A DNA stretch of 64,000 nt. Origin: Acholoe squamosa (Eukaryota > Annelida > Polychaeta > Phyllodocida > Polynoidae). This document shows positions 1 to 11,283 of the stretch, piece by piece; within the stretch, counting starts at the first letter, position 1, and every line of letters starts with the position of its first letter. The position numbers and the translations under genes were made by a program. Location of the stretch: NCBI GenBank assembly GCA_949317995.1, contig OX439039.1:15119282-15183281 (forward strand). Direction: 5' to 3'. Under the pieces are notes generated by a model that ran no database searches, had not been told where the DNA came from, and was given only the letters and a program-made list of their open reading frames with translations.

Positions 1-760
1 GCTGGCTCTTGGGACCAGGCTCTCTTGCTTCTGTTACCAAATGGAAAAGTATCTACCATAAGTCTCTCTCTTTTAAAGAATGTTCATATCTATCTATTTT
101 TTTAGTAATAGTATCTTAAATACCTTGCATTCCTCTGGAGCCAGAGGCCTTCAGTCCAAGATGGTGGGTCTGCATTCTATATTATCCATCATTTTCCTTA
201 CTAGAACTATTACACTATCCCCTGTGCCTTCCCGAGTGAAATAGGACAATCCCAAACACTTGTTAGGACCATCCACTTTTTTTTTCTGGTTTGTACCATA
301 GACATGACACTACCACTGTGTCTTCCTGGGTGATCCTATGTATAAACTCCAGAGAAAATGTGATGGAGGGTTATGCCCAAAGAAATGATGCAATTGGATG
401 AGTGAGAGTGGTGAGTGGCCCAAACGGAAGACAAAGTCTTAGTTATGATGAGAAGTGAATTATTTATTTGGAAAAAGAATTGACATGGTTATCAATATAT
501 ATTATATACTCACTTTGACATGTTGCATCCCAGCCGACTTTCCTCTTCCTCAGTGTTGAAGGGAGTTTCTGATGCAAGGCGTGGTGTGCTATAACATATT
601 TTGTTATTGAGACTAGTGAGTGATAATCTTTTACTACAAACAAGAAACTTTTGAGTCAAGGTTAATTAAAAAAATGTTTTATTTTTATATCAAATGTTAC
701 AATGACTTCTTGAATAATAATATCTTTTACAGTTTGTTTAAAAATTTTCATCATCAATTT
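1..760. other. no gene seen
   Basis: I see no credible coding region here. The stretch is AT-rich with short homopolymers, and the only open frame, at 620-820, is low-complexity and overlaps the end of the candidate minus-strand gene. Confidence 0.5.
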
Positions 761-1239
761 TTACTTTTTTATATAGTTCTTCTTCTTGCCATCCTTAGAC
801 CACCTAAAAGCGACAATTAACTTGTTGGGGTCACTCTTTCTCCTCCTGTAAAAAGATGTGATATAAAAATGTGAGAACAGAATGGTAAAATTAAACAGAA
901 GTATGCTGTAAGTAGGAAGGAACACCAAGTTAAATATAAATACAAACTAAAATGTAGACACAAATAATGCCAGCTGTTCAGGGACTTTGCCTTACCTGCT
1001 GGATCTTCTCACAGGTGAGCCTTGGGGAGAGCCTTGGGGAGAGCCTTGGGAAGACGTAGCAATCATAGGGGAGTCTGTGGCCGACTGCTGGAGGGTTTCC
1101 ACTACCTGCACTAGACTCCTCCATCTCTTGGGACGTAGCGTCCTTGCTGTAATTTACATGTAAAAAATTAAATTATAGTTATATAATAGACACAACTAGA
1201 ACAACAAAACTTGGGTTTTATAGGCTTTATTAAACCATA

Positions 1240-1301
1240 GTAATTATGTCGATCACAACGTTTCAGCTGTAGTTAGCCTTCATCAGGTGATATAATTATC
1301 A
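1240..1301 (-). ncRNA. hammerhead-ribozyme-like motif of Penelope type
   Basis: Read on the minus strand, the conserved core CTGATGA (1286-1280) is followed by a stem II of GGCT/AGCT with a 6-nt loop. GAAAC follows (1264-1260), then GTT and GTGAT. The strand before CTGATGA ends in ATCAC, which pairs with that GTGAT. The pairing continues with an ATAATTAT/ATAATTA block across a small internal loop, giving a plausible stem I. Stem III is only about one base pair, as known for hammerheads in Penelope-like elements, which are thought to act as dimers. The predicted cut is after GTT. Its position downstream of a GIY-YIG fragment on the same strand supports the call. Cleavage is not proven. Confidence 0.55.
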
Positions 1302-1577
1302 GATACATTGGTTATTAAGTAGTGCTTTGAGCAGGCATTTGTATATGTTGCCATAGATACAACAATGAGGTCATACATGGGGTCAAGGTCGCCTTTATGC
1401 GTCCCAAGGTCAATGTCATTTAAATATTATAATAAATTTCTATACGTCACATGTTACTGATGATTTTCAGCCAAGTTTACAATTTTTCGATTTTTGTATC
1501 AATGTTTACATGATAATAGATATTTTGTGAATTTAACCTTATATAAAAAATGGCATACAAGTATGATGCTATATGTT

Positions 1578-2832
1578 TTACTGTTTGGATTTGAAAATGC
1601 CAACGCGTTCCATGCGTTGTCTCAAGTGGGTACCCATGTTCTGGTCAATATTATTTACTGAGTAATACAAGTCTTTTAATACATCTTTGGCAAGGACCAC
1701 TCTCTGATAAAATCTTGGATCATATTCAGTTTGGGTTTCAGTATTTCTAGTACGAGTTATAGGTGTAGGTACATAAGGAGGTATGACAATTTGAGATCTT
1801 ACTTTCTGCTTAGGTTCATATTCATCATAATCATGGACTACGAGTTTGCGTTTGTGGACAGATTTTGTACTGGCAGATAAGTTTATGCTCGAGGTACTGG
1901 AGCTTGGGCTTATGGATCTGCTGGGCATGGTGGTGTCGATTTCAAGGAGATCTGTTACATCGTCTTGGGTGGGTACATTCTTCTTAGTGGGTGGTCCATC
2001 GTTTTCCACAGGTGGCGTGTTGTTGTTGGTGGGGGTGGTTTCGTCCTCACTGTCACTGGTAGCTAAATCAGCGCGTAGTAAATTCAAATCAGGGGTGATG
2101 GTAGTAGGCATGTCAAGTAGTGGTTTGGTAGTAGGTTTTTCACTAATGTCTGTAATACTGTGTTTGATGGACGGAGGGTTGGTCTTCTTAGTAGAGGTGG
2201 ATGGTTTGGCAGGGGTGTCATCATCTGTGTCAGTGTCAGTGTCAATTAGTCGTGGTGTAAGTTCCATTTTTTTCTTTTTCTTCAAGCCGTTTTTCAATAT
2301 GATGTTCAGCGGGTGAGCATGGCGGGAGGTCTTCCTAGCTGTGGGGTCCATACCAGGATTGAGTGGTTTTCATGGTGGCTGGTATGGGGGTTGAACTGGT
2401 GGGATTTGTCGTTGTTGGTGTTGTTTTGTCGTTTGGATTGGAGTTTGGCTTCTCGTTGTCTGTGCCGGATAATTGAGGCTTGTCTGCAACGAGGCGTGTC
2501 AATGACTAAATCAAATTTGGGTTTCATGACAGGACAGTTCATAGTTAATTTGGCCGTTGGCTTTTCCACCGTAGTTGTGGGAATAATGTTTTCCACAAAA
2601 TATATTGGTTCTGTTTTGTAAAACACCCCCCCCCCCCGTGTTGTGAATTTATATGTCGACGTAAGTTCGTAGAGCGGCTTGAGAACTTAAAGCAGTGTGG
2701 ACATGGAAACTTACTTTTGATTTTCATGGGTTTGTCCCCAATGTGTACGGTGTTGAGATGTCGTGACATTGCCTGTCGATCAGAAAACCATTTGCCGCAG
2801 CCGGCGGCACAAGTTTGCCACTCGTCCGACAT
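1578..2832 (-). pseudogene. C2H2 zinc-finger ORF of a Penelope-like relic, frame-broken
   Basis: The frame starts at 2832 and encodes two C2H2 fingers. The first is an atypical CAAGCGKWFS...H-x3-H finger near the start, and the second has CPHC and HINSQH. A long Thr/Pro/Ser/Asp-rich disordered region with a run of Lys follows, ending in a basic C-terminus (stop at 1578). The frame breaks at a C homopolymer near 2623-2635 and again near 2306-2350; the first break could be a sequencing or slippage error. The block lies about 170 bp downstream of the GIY-YIG fragment and upstream of the hammerhead motif on the same strand. It may therefore be an accessory ORF of the Penelope-like element, or the N-terminal ORF of a second unit. 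A captured host zinc-finger gene is the alternative. Confidence 0.45.
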
Positions 2833-3008
2833 GTTTTCGTGAAGACACGTGTAGTTGTTTGTAAATAACTTGTAGTGTGGGCGGAGTTTGGCCGTTGAGT
2901 GGCGGTTTCAAATTTGGAGCGTCTGTATATGGATGTGCGAGTGGGCGTTGTCATGGAGAATTGGGTCAGGTCGGGTCACACGCAAGGTATGGTGGGAGGC
3001 GTGGTTAT

Positions 3009-3240
3009 TATAACTTCCGGTTGATTCCGTGCGGATGGAAAGTGTTGACAATGCGGATCCATGCTTCTTCAAGTCGTAGGCGAATGTTTTTATCTGCAGC
3101 CGAGCTGTCGAGGAAGATCACAAGCGTTTCTTTGTGTTGGGCATCATGATCAACGAAATGTTGGGCTACGTGGGATCTTTTTATCCCGAGTAGCAGGGGT
3201 GTGACCCAGTTAGGGTTTTGGGTCTGGGGAACTCAGAGTG
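3009..3240 (-). pseudogene. Penelope-like element, C-terminal fragment next to GIY-YIG endonuclease
   Basis: A minus-strand open stretch of about 77 codons ends at TAA (3011-3009). It contains VAQHFVDHDAQHKE, then LEEAWIRIVNTFHPHGIN just before the stop. The pattern H-F-x3-H, then E-x-W-I-x3-N/K-T-x2-P-x-G-(I/L)-N is characteristic of the end of the GIY-YIG region in Penelope-like retroelements, where it closes the reverse transcriptase-endonuclease polyprotein. No RT or GIY-YIG core is present upstream, so the copy is 5'-truncated near 3240. It sits inside a putative intron of the flanking candidate gene. Confidence 0.55.
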
Positions 3241-3779
3241 TGACAAAATGTCACGAAGATTTGGTAAAGGGGGATTTAACCTTATAAAATGGGATCCCAA
3301 GTGAAATTAATGACATAAATCACTTTAGTTTTCAACATGAAATAAATGTACTTACTCATCAACTGCTGCATAAACCTGTATGTCCACAACAATATTCTCA
3401 GGAGCGGCACTGGCACTTGCTGTGGGCTTGCTCTTAGGCTTGCTCTTGGACTTGCTCTTGGGCTCGGGGTGTTGTGAGGAGGAAGCACCAGGTACAGGAG
3501 GTGTGATAGAAAGATTTAGTTTCATATCAAGCTCATTGCAGTGTTTTCCCAAGTGATTCTACATATATAATGACTACACAAAAATGCCCAAAGAAATGAC
3601 CAAAATCACTTACTCTACAACAGGTGCACTTGCTGTGGGCATGGATGCGGCAAGGGCACTTGCTCTAGCAGGTTTCCTTCCTGGTGACTTTGACTTGTAG
3701 CACTTGATGCGCGACTCACTCGGAGAACATTTAGAATCAACTTTCTTAGCCGGGGTGCTTGGGGTCACACTGGTAGCCG

Positions 3780-4075
3780 TTCTTCTTCTTCTTCTTCTTC
3801 TTCTTCTTCTTCTTCTTCTTCTTCTTCTTCTTCTTCTTCTTCTTCTTCTTCTTCTTCTTCTTCTTCTTCTTCTTCTTCTTCTTCTTCTCCTTCTTCTCCT
3901 TCTTCTCCTTCTCCTTCTCCTTCTCCTTCTTCTTCTTCTTCTTCTTCTTCTTCTTCTTCTTCTTCTTCTTCTCCTTCTTCTCCTTCTCCTTCTTCTTCTT
4001 CTTCTTCTTCTTCTTCTTCTTCTTCTTCTTCTTCTTCTTCTTCTTCTTCTTCTTCTTCTTCTTCTTCTTCTCCTC
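3780..4075. repeat. (TTC)n microsatellite, about 295 bp
   Basis: This is nearly pure TTC/CTT with occasional CTCCTT variants. In the minus-strand candidate exon it would read as poly-Arg or poly-Glu. The long poly-Leu and poly-Glu open frames here are artefacts of the repeat. Purine/pyrimidine mirror repeats of this kind can form triplex DNA. Confidence 0.95.
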
Positions 4076-4906
4076 TTAGCAGGAAGCTCTCCAAGAGTTG
4101 CAGCAGCTTGCCCTCCTAAGCGTTGAGTAGATCTTGGTGTACCGGGCGTGGCCTCAGCCTACTTATCTGTAGTGTAAAACTTGTCTTAATGTAGAAAATT
4201 TTAACTGGAGTTTAAGGAGAAGCATTCCCAGACTATTGTGTACATGCATCTATTGGTTGGACATCTATTGGTTGGAGTGTTTGTATAAATGGCTGTCATT
4301 ATTGACAAGGTCTAGACATGTATATATTGATTTTATATTACAATAAATGAAATATTTGTCAGCAAAAATTAAATATACCTCCGCCCTTGGGCTTTCCTTT
4401 AGGCTTTCCTGTGGGTTCCCCCCCCTCCTTCTGTAACTTCTCTAACCTCCTCTACTCGCATTTTTCCAACTTGTCACGCTCTCTTTCCTTTTTCAGCTTA
4501 TCTTCGGGCATCAAGGACCTCACTTTTCTGTCTGGGTTATGAAGCTCATACTCCTGAAAAGAAAATTGGAATGTATACATATACGTGAATGTCTATGGAA
4601 ATTAACTGTGGCCATTGTACTCCTTTGGTTCTAAATAATAAGTGCCACAGAGTGTGTACTTCTCTTCTTTTTGCTCAGACAGACCTAAAAAATTGGAACC
4701 GTCCACTTTTTCCATTCTTTGTATAGTTATAACTGAACACACAACAAGACACTGGGGTAGTGCATATCTATACTTTTATTATGGATGTTTTTTTCACTTA
4801 CTTCCTTGGACTTCTTGTCCTTTTGCTTGCGATCTTTTGTCTTATACCTCAAGGATGCTGTACTTTCCCTCCCACGTTCACGTTTCTCATCATGAGTCAA
4901 TGGCAT

Positions 4907-5251
4907 CTTGAATAAAAATTAATTAAAATAAATAAATGTCATTTTGAACTTAGCCCCCCCCCAGAAGCCCCAACAAACCCATGCCCCCCCCCCCTATCCC
5001 GTTTAATGACCACTACCTTAAAATGTATGGGAATGTATGGAACGCTAGCCAAATTGATTGTATGCGGAGGTGGTCATTATTTATCAACAAGGGGGGGCAC
5101 TAAATTTTCAGACCCCCCTCTTTATTATTAAGGGGTGGGGGGTTAAATTTTCAGCCCTCCCCCTTTTCATAATGATTCCTCCATTACTGTATAGAAATGG
5201 ATGGAAGGCTGAACATTTCGACACTGCACAAGGTCCTATGCTGTTAATATG
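4907..5251. other. intergenic, C-rich runs, no gene seen
   Basis: The stretch holds several C or G homopolymers and AT-rich sequence directly before the Polinton target duplication. I see nothing coding. Confidence 0.5.
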
Positions 5252-5257
5252 GATAGT

Positions 5258-5832
5258 AGTAGTATAGTATGTATCGGAATGGGACTATAGCTAATCTAAG
5301 GATATTACTCACTGGGCATGCAGCCAATCAGAGGCCTCCCTTTTGGCGGGAAATTCAAATGTCGGGTCACATGACCTAGACCCCCCCCGTGGTGTGGCGC
5401 GAAAATGGACCAATCAGAGCCCTCCCTTTTGGCGGGAAATTCAAAAATGGTCATTGGTGACGTCACTTTATTTTCTTTTTTAAATTTTTTTTCCAAAAAA
5501 AAAAAAAAAAATGGAGACCTCTGATTGGTTTGCTGACTGGCTGGCTGGCTGGCTGTCCACACGTCATACAGTCAGTCAGCTGTATGCAGCAAGCAAGCAA
5601 GTAGTTATGTGGTGAGCTTATTAGCATAAACAGGTGTGGTTTATATGTAGTAGATGAGGGTGCGAGTATAGTAAGATATTTTTTATATGAATAAAAAAAG
5701 GCAAGCTGAAAGCTTGCAAAGAAAAAAACAAACAAAAAAAACAAGGGAAATATTTGGGGGGCCCTTGGGATGGGTGGGACCTCTTTTCTTTTTAGTAAAC
5801 CCGCCCCTTGGCTAGGGGCGGGTTTAGTAAAA
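5258..5832 (+). repeat. left terminal inverted repeat of the Polinton-class element
   Basis: This matches the reverse complement of 17441-18165 with indels. The inner edge is the GC-rich block AACCCGCCCC...GGGGCGGGTTTAGTAAA. The repeat contains CCAAT boxes (two CCAATCAG near 5323 and 5411, one inverted near 5523) and one GGTCACATGACC. The left arm is about 150 bp shorter than the right. Confidence 0.85.
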
Positions 5833-5867
5833 ATAAAAATTTAACAAACAAATTTATTTTCATTTTT

Positions 5868-6626
5868 TTATTGTGATAAATAATTTTTACACTTTATTAT
5901 TTTACAAGTTGTTAAATGCAGGTCACACTCTCCACATACTATAGACGAATATAGGAGAGGAACATGACAGAACTCACACATTGAGATGTACACATTTGAC
6001 TTTTGTTTGTCATAATTCAGACTGTACATGGTGTAATCTTGGCGTACAACTTTAGAGCAAGTACCCTCTTGAAATGAAGGATAGGAGTAAGCCATATTTC
6101 CCATCCACAGCTCATAGATATCACAAGTGAAATCCACTGAAGCGCTATACCAAGTACTCCATTCAGTTTGTCTGGTCATGATACTTCTCAGTTGAACAGC
6201 TGGTACACCGGGGTAGGGAACTTTGCTACACATCATTCGGTCGACACACTTTTGACAAAAAGAGTCGAATGGTTTCTTTGAACAATGACACATTTTTCTC
6301 CAGAAGTCTGAGCTCTCTTGCAAAAGAGAAAGCAAAGTGTTGATTGATTCTATCGTATATCGCCTTTTGACGAAAGCACATGTGTTCTCGTCATGGAATT
6401 GATATACTCCTATAACTCTATCTGTGATGCTACCAAGCACTCTTTGAAATGCATCTTTAAAACACACGCTCAAAGAATCAAATACATCATTAGAAACGAA
6501 CACTTTATGAACACCTTGGTTTAACAACAGAGCCTTAAAGAACAAAACATCTGATGCATCCATCATTTCCCATATGAAAATGGGATAGCAAGTACACATT
6601 GTCTTGTTTTTTGTTTTTTTCAACAC
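5868..6626 (-). CDS. intact 252-aa Cys-rich protein of the Polinton-class element
   Basis: This uninterrupted minus-strand ORF lies just inside the left TIR and downstream of the PolB region. I do not recognise the family. Visible features are two cysteine clusters. One is near residues 110-135 (CHC, then C-x2-C, then C) and the other is near residues 218-243 (C-x2-C, then C-x2-C, then C), suggesting two zinc-binding knuckles. No signal peptide or membrane helix is apparent. The gene is intact while the neighbouring polymerase is wrecked, so it is either small enough to have escaped mutation or was kept under selection. It occupies the place where other Polintons may carry accessory ORFs. It might be a structural or regulatory protein; function is not assigned. 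Confidence 0.65.
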   Translation of the reverse strand: MLKKTKNKTMCTCYPIFIWEMMDASDVLFFKALLLNQGVHKVFVSNDVFDSLSVCFKDAFQRVLGSITDRVIGVYQFHDENTCAFVKRRYTIESINTLLSLLQESSDFWRKMCHCSKKPFDSFCQKCVDRMMCSKVPYPGVPAVQLRSIMTRQTEWSTWYSASVDFTCDIYELWMGNMAYSYPSFQEGTCSKVVRQDYTMYSLNYDKQKSNVYISMCEFCHVPLLYSSIVCGECDLHLTTCKIIKCKNYLSQ

Positions 6627-6896
6627 TGATACACGAGGTAAGTCGGTGGACGAAGTAGATGAAGTTAATACAACGACAAAGGTTTTATCTCACCGGCTTA
6701 TCTACATTTACATTTTTTTTTTTTTTAATATTATATTTTTTTAGTATTTTCATAACTCTAAAGCACTCGTCGGCACTCCGTCAGAATGTATGCGACGCTT
6801 CACATATAAGTAACTCACACCCTTTTTCTCTATCGTGTAAGTCTGCATTTTGTTTGCTATTACTTTAAAATTTGTATTGACAGCGCGGAAAGTTTT
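6627..6896. other. spacer between Cys-rich ORF and PolB relic
   Basis: AT-rich spacer with a T run. It probably contains the promoter of the 252-aa ORF on the minus strand, but I cannot place a convincing TATA box. Confidence 0.4.
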
Positions 6897-7467
6897 TCAG
6901 TTTAAAAGAACATCCAAGAAGTCTTTGGGTTCTTGAACGTTTTTTTTTATGACACCCTTCGCACTCCATTTCTTTGATTTTCTTTCACCTATCGAGTCTT
7001 TATCGTAGCAAATGTAAGTCTTGGAGTTGAGACTTAAAATCCCATCGCCCTCCCACTCGGATTTGAAAAGACCCAGAGTTCTCTGATCGTGAAAATAGCA
7101 TTTCTGACAACAAGCGGGGGGATCCATTCTTTGACGCCTTGGGTTTTTATCTTTATGAAAAGCTCTAAGGGGTCACCGCACACCGCTGTTGGAATCCAGT
7201 TTCGTTTCTCTCTGAAGTACGATTCTCTCAGGTCGGGTTTTACGAGTTGGTCCAACGATTCACCGCTGAGAGCCATGTAAAGACTGTCAGTGTCCATTTG
7301 ACAAAAAGCGTAATCGCGTCGATCGATAAATTTATCCAAAAAGTTGAACGTGAACTCTAACATTTTCAACTTGGTGTAGTGGTACACCATGAATCCTATT
7401 TGAATAGGAAGATTGTTCCTGACTGTTTTCGGTTGCAGTTTGACTTCAAAGAGATATGACTCATTAT

Positions 7468-8370
7468 CACCAATGTGATGCAATTACGTTTGGAGAGGTT
7501 TCTGACCGTTTCTGACCGAGGTTTCTGACCAAGGTTTCTGACCGGCAGTTACAGAGTTAATTTAGCCTCCAGTTTGAAAGTGGTCACAGAAAGTTACTGT
7601 TTTTTCACTTCCCCCATGTTCCTTATGGTCCAGGGCACCCTTCCCTGTGCTTTTTGTTCCTTTCCAGACTCAGGACAAACCAAGAAGGAAGATTTTCTTG
7701 ACTTCCTCCTCTGCCAAAGAGGTTTCTGACCAGGAGGTTTCTGACCGGCATTTATAAAAACATCTATTGACCTGTGGTTTGAATTCCATCACAGAAAGGC
7801 ATAGTTTTTTCAGTCAATATAGGATTGATCCTATCCTGGCTGTATTTTAGACTAACAATTTTTTTGCCACCCCTTATATTTATGGCACAATTGGCCATCT
7901 CTTCTCCAGTCAGAAAGCTTCACATAATGAAGGTTTCTGACCGGGAGGTTTCTGACCGGGGAGGTTTCTGATCGATGTCTTGATGAAGAATACAGTGCTA
8001 GTATGCAACTTATCTTGATCTTTAGCCTTCCCTCCCTTTTCCTTAGATGGACATCTTTCTATCCCTACTGTTTTTCCTTACTTATTTGCCCTCTCTTCTC
8101 TTTTTTTAAGGGGAAGCCACTTCTTCTAGAAGTTCTCTGACCTGATGGAGGTTTCTGACCGGGGAGGTTTCTGACCGGCAGTTATAAAAACATGAATTGA
8201 CATGTAGTTTGAATTCCATCACACAAAGGTATAGTTTTTTTCCAGTCAATATAGGATTGATCCTATCGTGAATTTATTTTAGATTGATAAATTTCTTGCC
8301 ACCCCATATATTTATGGCACAATTGGCCCGGTCAGAAACCTCCCCGAACGGTAATTGCATCAAACTGGTG
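7468..8370. mobile_element. MITE-like insertion in the PolB gene, rich in GGTTTCTGACCGG
   Basis: The ends are inverted repeats. The left end reads CACCAATGTGATGCAATTAC and the right end is its imperfect reverse complement, both followed inwards by GGAGGTTTCTGACC. The interior repeats the motif AGGTTTCTGACCGG many times near both ends and in the middle. Polymerase sequence resumes on both sides. I see no target duplication and no transposase, so the superfamily is unassigned. Confidence 0.6.
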
Positions 8371-11283
8371 AGACAGCCACCTGTGCTCAACTCTGTACCC
8401 TTTTTGATCCGCCACGAATTGGTCAATAATTCGAAGGTTCAACCTCTAGTGTATTTCACAGTGGTGTGTTTTTCTTTGTTGCAAATTGTTTTACCGTACG
8501 TGGTGTTTCCTATCAACTTGTAACAGTCTGACAGAATTTTCTCGTTCGCGTTTACATCACCGCGTCTTTGCGCCGCGGTTACTTCGTCTGCAAAACCGGC
8601 AAAAGGACTTCTAGGAAAGTATTTTATGAACAGGTGTACTTCGGTGACTGTTAAACCGTGATCCAAATACCACTTAAGAAGAGGTGTTCCCAAAGGAATC
8701 TTTTTTCCGTGGTAACTACCTATCAAGGATCTTTGAGGGGCGTTCATCAGGTTTTCGTTGTTCGCAAAGTCATGTGAGGTCCTATGTCGGATATCGAAAT
8801 GGTCACGTTCTTGAAAACAGGAGTCATTTCTTTGAAGTATTCACATAGGTGAGGAGGAGTAGTAACGTCCACCTGAATCAAACCGAACATTCTCCCGGCT
8901 TTCACAGAGGATATGATATCGCTCTCTGTCATGGGATTTCAAGCTGCTTTCAAGTAGTCGACCTTCCAGTGTCCTTCAGACGCCATAACCTGCGAATCCT
9001 AGTGTTTCATCTTTCTCCATTCACACTCCCATACGACAATCAACTTGTGACCTAGAGCTTTTAAGTAAGCGCTTACTCTAGCTGTTCTGTCAGGTTTCTC
9101 GTCCTTGTCTGAAGCACACGGATATCTGCGCAGCGGTATGCACTCATGAGCGTGAAACCAACACCCGTGAAATTGAAAAACGGTGTTAGAGGATGGGTGA
9201 AAACCATCTACGCGAATTTTTCGGCAACCTAGAGACACCTATCCCTGTTGAAAGTGTGGCGAAGTTTCACGCTGTGGCCGTGCTCAACGCAGCGCAACCA
9301 CTCTAAAGCGCTCTTAGAGTGTCTTTGCCTGATTTTTGCTTTAAACTCGGTCTCGGGTCATCTCACCATGTAGTAACCTGTGCAGTGTGCTTCGCTCATG
9401 CAGCGCAAGTACAGAGAGTTAGCGTCTACACCTAGGATGTGTTCGCACGTTCTCGCTTCTTCGCCGTACTTGTGTTCCCTTATCAGCATGGTACCCTTCT
9501 CATGAAATCTATGGAAGATTATGAAAGGACCCCTGACCAGATTTTTTTTGATTAAAGAGTGGAGGTGGGAGTCGAACTGGTGGAAGGTCATGACAGGGTG
9601 TCTGTGGTTTGAAAAAGGAACCGTAAAGTCAAACCCGGAAGGGAGATGCCGTCTTTGAACATGTCGATGTTGCGCTACCTGAAAAATGTAGCGTGATTAT
9701 TCAGTGTCTCTATGAAGGGTTTCACGTCTTTGTTGTTGTAGTGAATCAAGTAATCTCTGAAAGTTTGCATGTTCTGTTTGGACCAAATTTTTTCACATTC
9801 GGCGTAGTCAGTTTAAGACATCTTGGTACCAGTCAGTTTGCTGTCGAATGCAGATCTTGGTGGCAGTGTTCTGTTTTCCAGTTTCCTGGTAGATGTCATC
9901 CATTCTTAAGGAAAGTGTCCTTTGTGCTTATTTCTGGTGAAAGCTAGCAGATAATTCGTGTAGTTATAACCAGGTTCCAAATAGTTTACTACGTCCCAGA
10001 AAACAATGTGTCGAGTGTAAATCCCCAAGTATTGGTTACTTCTCTTTATGACGCTGAATTCTTCGTTGTCACGCTCTTTGGAGGAGAAGAACAAGTGAAG
10101 CTGTACTTTGATTAGATTTAAGTCATAGCGCCCCGAGTTGAAACCTACGACCAGAACTTGGCTGAGATATCTCAAAAGTCTCTTCTTCAGTTCAACTAAA
10201 GGGTGTCTTGTTCCGAGTTTCATTGAAGTCGACACCAGGAGGACTGAACACCTCCTCTAGGTGGACAGCTTCAGTTATCCTCTCGTCTAACTTCGCTAAC
10301 GTCGGTCGGTAAAGTTCTAGCACTGCTTCCCCAATGATTTTGGCGGTGTCGTTTACACAATTCAAAACTTTATCCAACAAGGGGTCTGAATCTGTGTTGG
10401 ATTGTCTCATGAAGCAGACCGGACCTTCGCGACCTGGAAAGTCGACAGCTCTTTGGGCGGTCTGAAGAAAGCTTCGAAATCGAAGGTAATTTTGTAAGGG
10501 TACATTTTTGAATTTCCGTCAGGAGGAAAAATGGAAAAACCTGCTAGTGCTTCGAAAACCGTTTTTGAATTTTGGTAGATTCCACCTATGTATTTTAAGG
10601 CGACTTGTCTGCAAGGGGAAAGTTGATTCCTGTGTCTTTTCAGTAAGAACTTAGTCGTGAACGCCGACTTACACTCGGGACATTCGTAGATGCCAGCGTA
10701 TTCATTGAAATCCGTCGCGGACAGGTGTAGGTTGACTTTACCGATATTTTGGAAGATGGCCTGATCAGGGTAACTCGGGTTTTCAGGTTTTGACCCCTCA
10801 CTTTACGGGTGGTGTAAACGGTTATTTGTATATAGAACAAGTTCTCTGACGCGGGTAAGTCGCTGATGACCAAACCTGGAAAGGTCTCGCAGTGGAATCG
10901 AACAGACGCAACAATTTTGAAGCGTGTTTGCCGGTCTTGTATAAGTGAAAGGATATGCAGCGAAAGACGCATAACTTGTCCCTGTTGGGAAAATCTAACA
11001 CCCCCCTCTCTTTTTAAGTCGACCCGAATGGGTAACCCTACCTCCTATGGGGAATTCTCTGGGTCCCATTTAAACGCAAACATTTAAATTGGTGGGAAAA
11101 AGAACTTTCCACTTGGTGTCAGAGTCGCAAAGTTTCTTTACTTCTTCGGAAGTGACAGTGTTTTCCATGAGGGAGAGAAAGCTCTTCCGAAGTTTCTGAA
11201 TTAGTTATGGTGGGGAGGGGTTGTAAAAGAGACGCGTTGTTTTGGGAGGCGTGAAAGTAGCGTAGCTTGTTTCTGTTTTCTCT

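Larger units (their letters stand above)
761..4906 (-). pseudogene. candidate multi-exon basic protein gene, unrecognised and probably decayed
   Basis: Six minus-strand blocks have splice-like borders. They are 4906-4802 (35 codons, ATG at 4906, donor GTAAGTG), 4553-4379, 4158-3614 (donor GTAAGTG), 3558-3356 (donor GTAAGT), 1146-996 (acceptor TTACAG, donor GTAAGG) and 845-761 (ending in TAA). The predicted protein is very rich in Lys, Arg and Ser-Pro, for example repeated Ser-Lys in block 4 and Gln-Gly-Ser-Pro repeats in block 5, so a nuclear or nucleic-acid-associated role is possible. I recognise no domain. Block 2 has an in-frame TAG and a G-run that breaks the frame. Block 3 contains a (TTC)n tract of about 300 bp, and the reading phase does not match across every junction. 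The 2-kb gap between blocks 4 and 5 holds the Penelope-like relic, as expected of an intron insertion. It could instead be a repetitive-family relic or chance open blocks; transcripts would decide. Confidence 0.3.

Noticed and set aside
1846-2316. 156-aa plus-strand ORF
   Set aside because: It is the antisense shadow of the Thr/Ser-rich zinc-finger ORF.
3704-4126. 140-aa poly-Leu frame and opposite 109-aa poly-Glu frame
   Set aside because: Both are produced by the TTC repeat and have no non-repetitive coding body.
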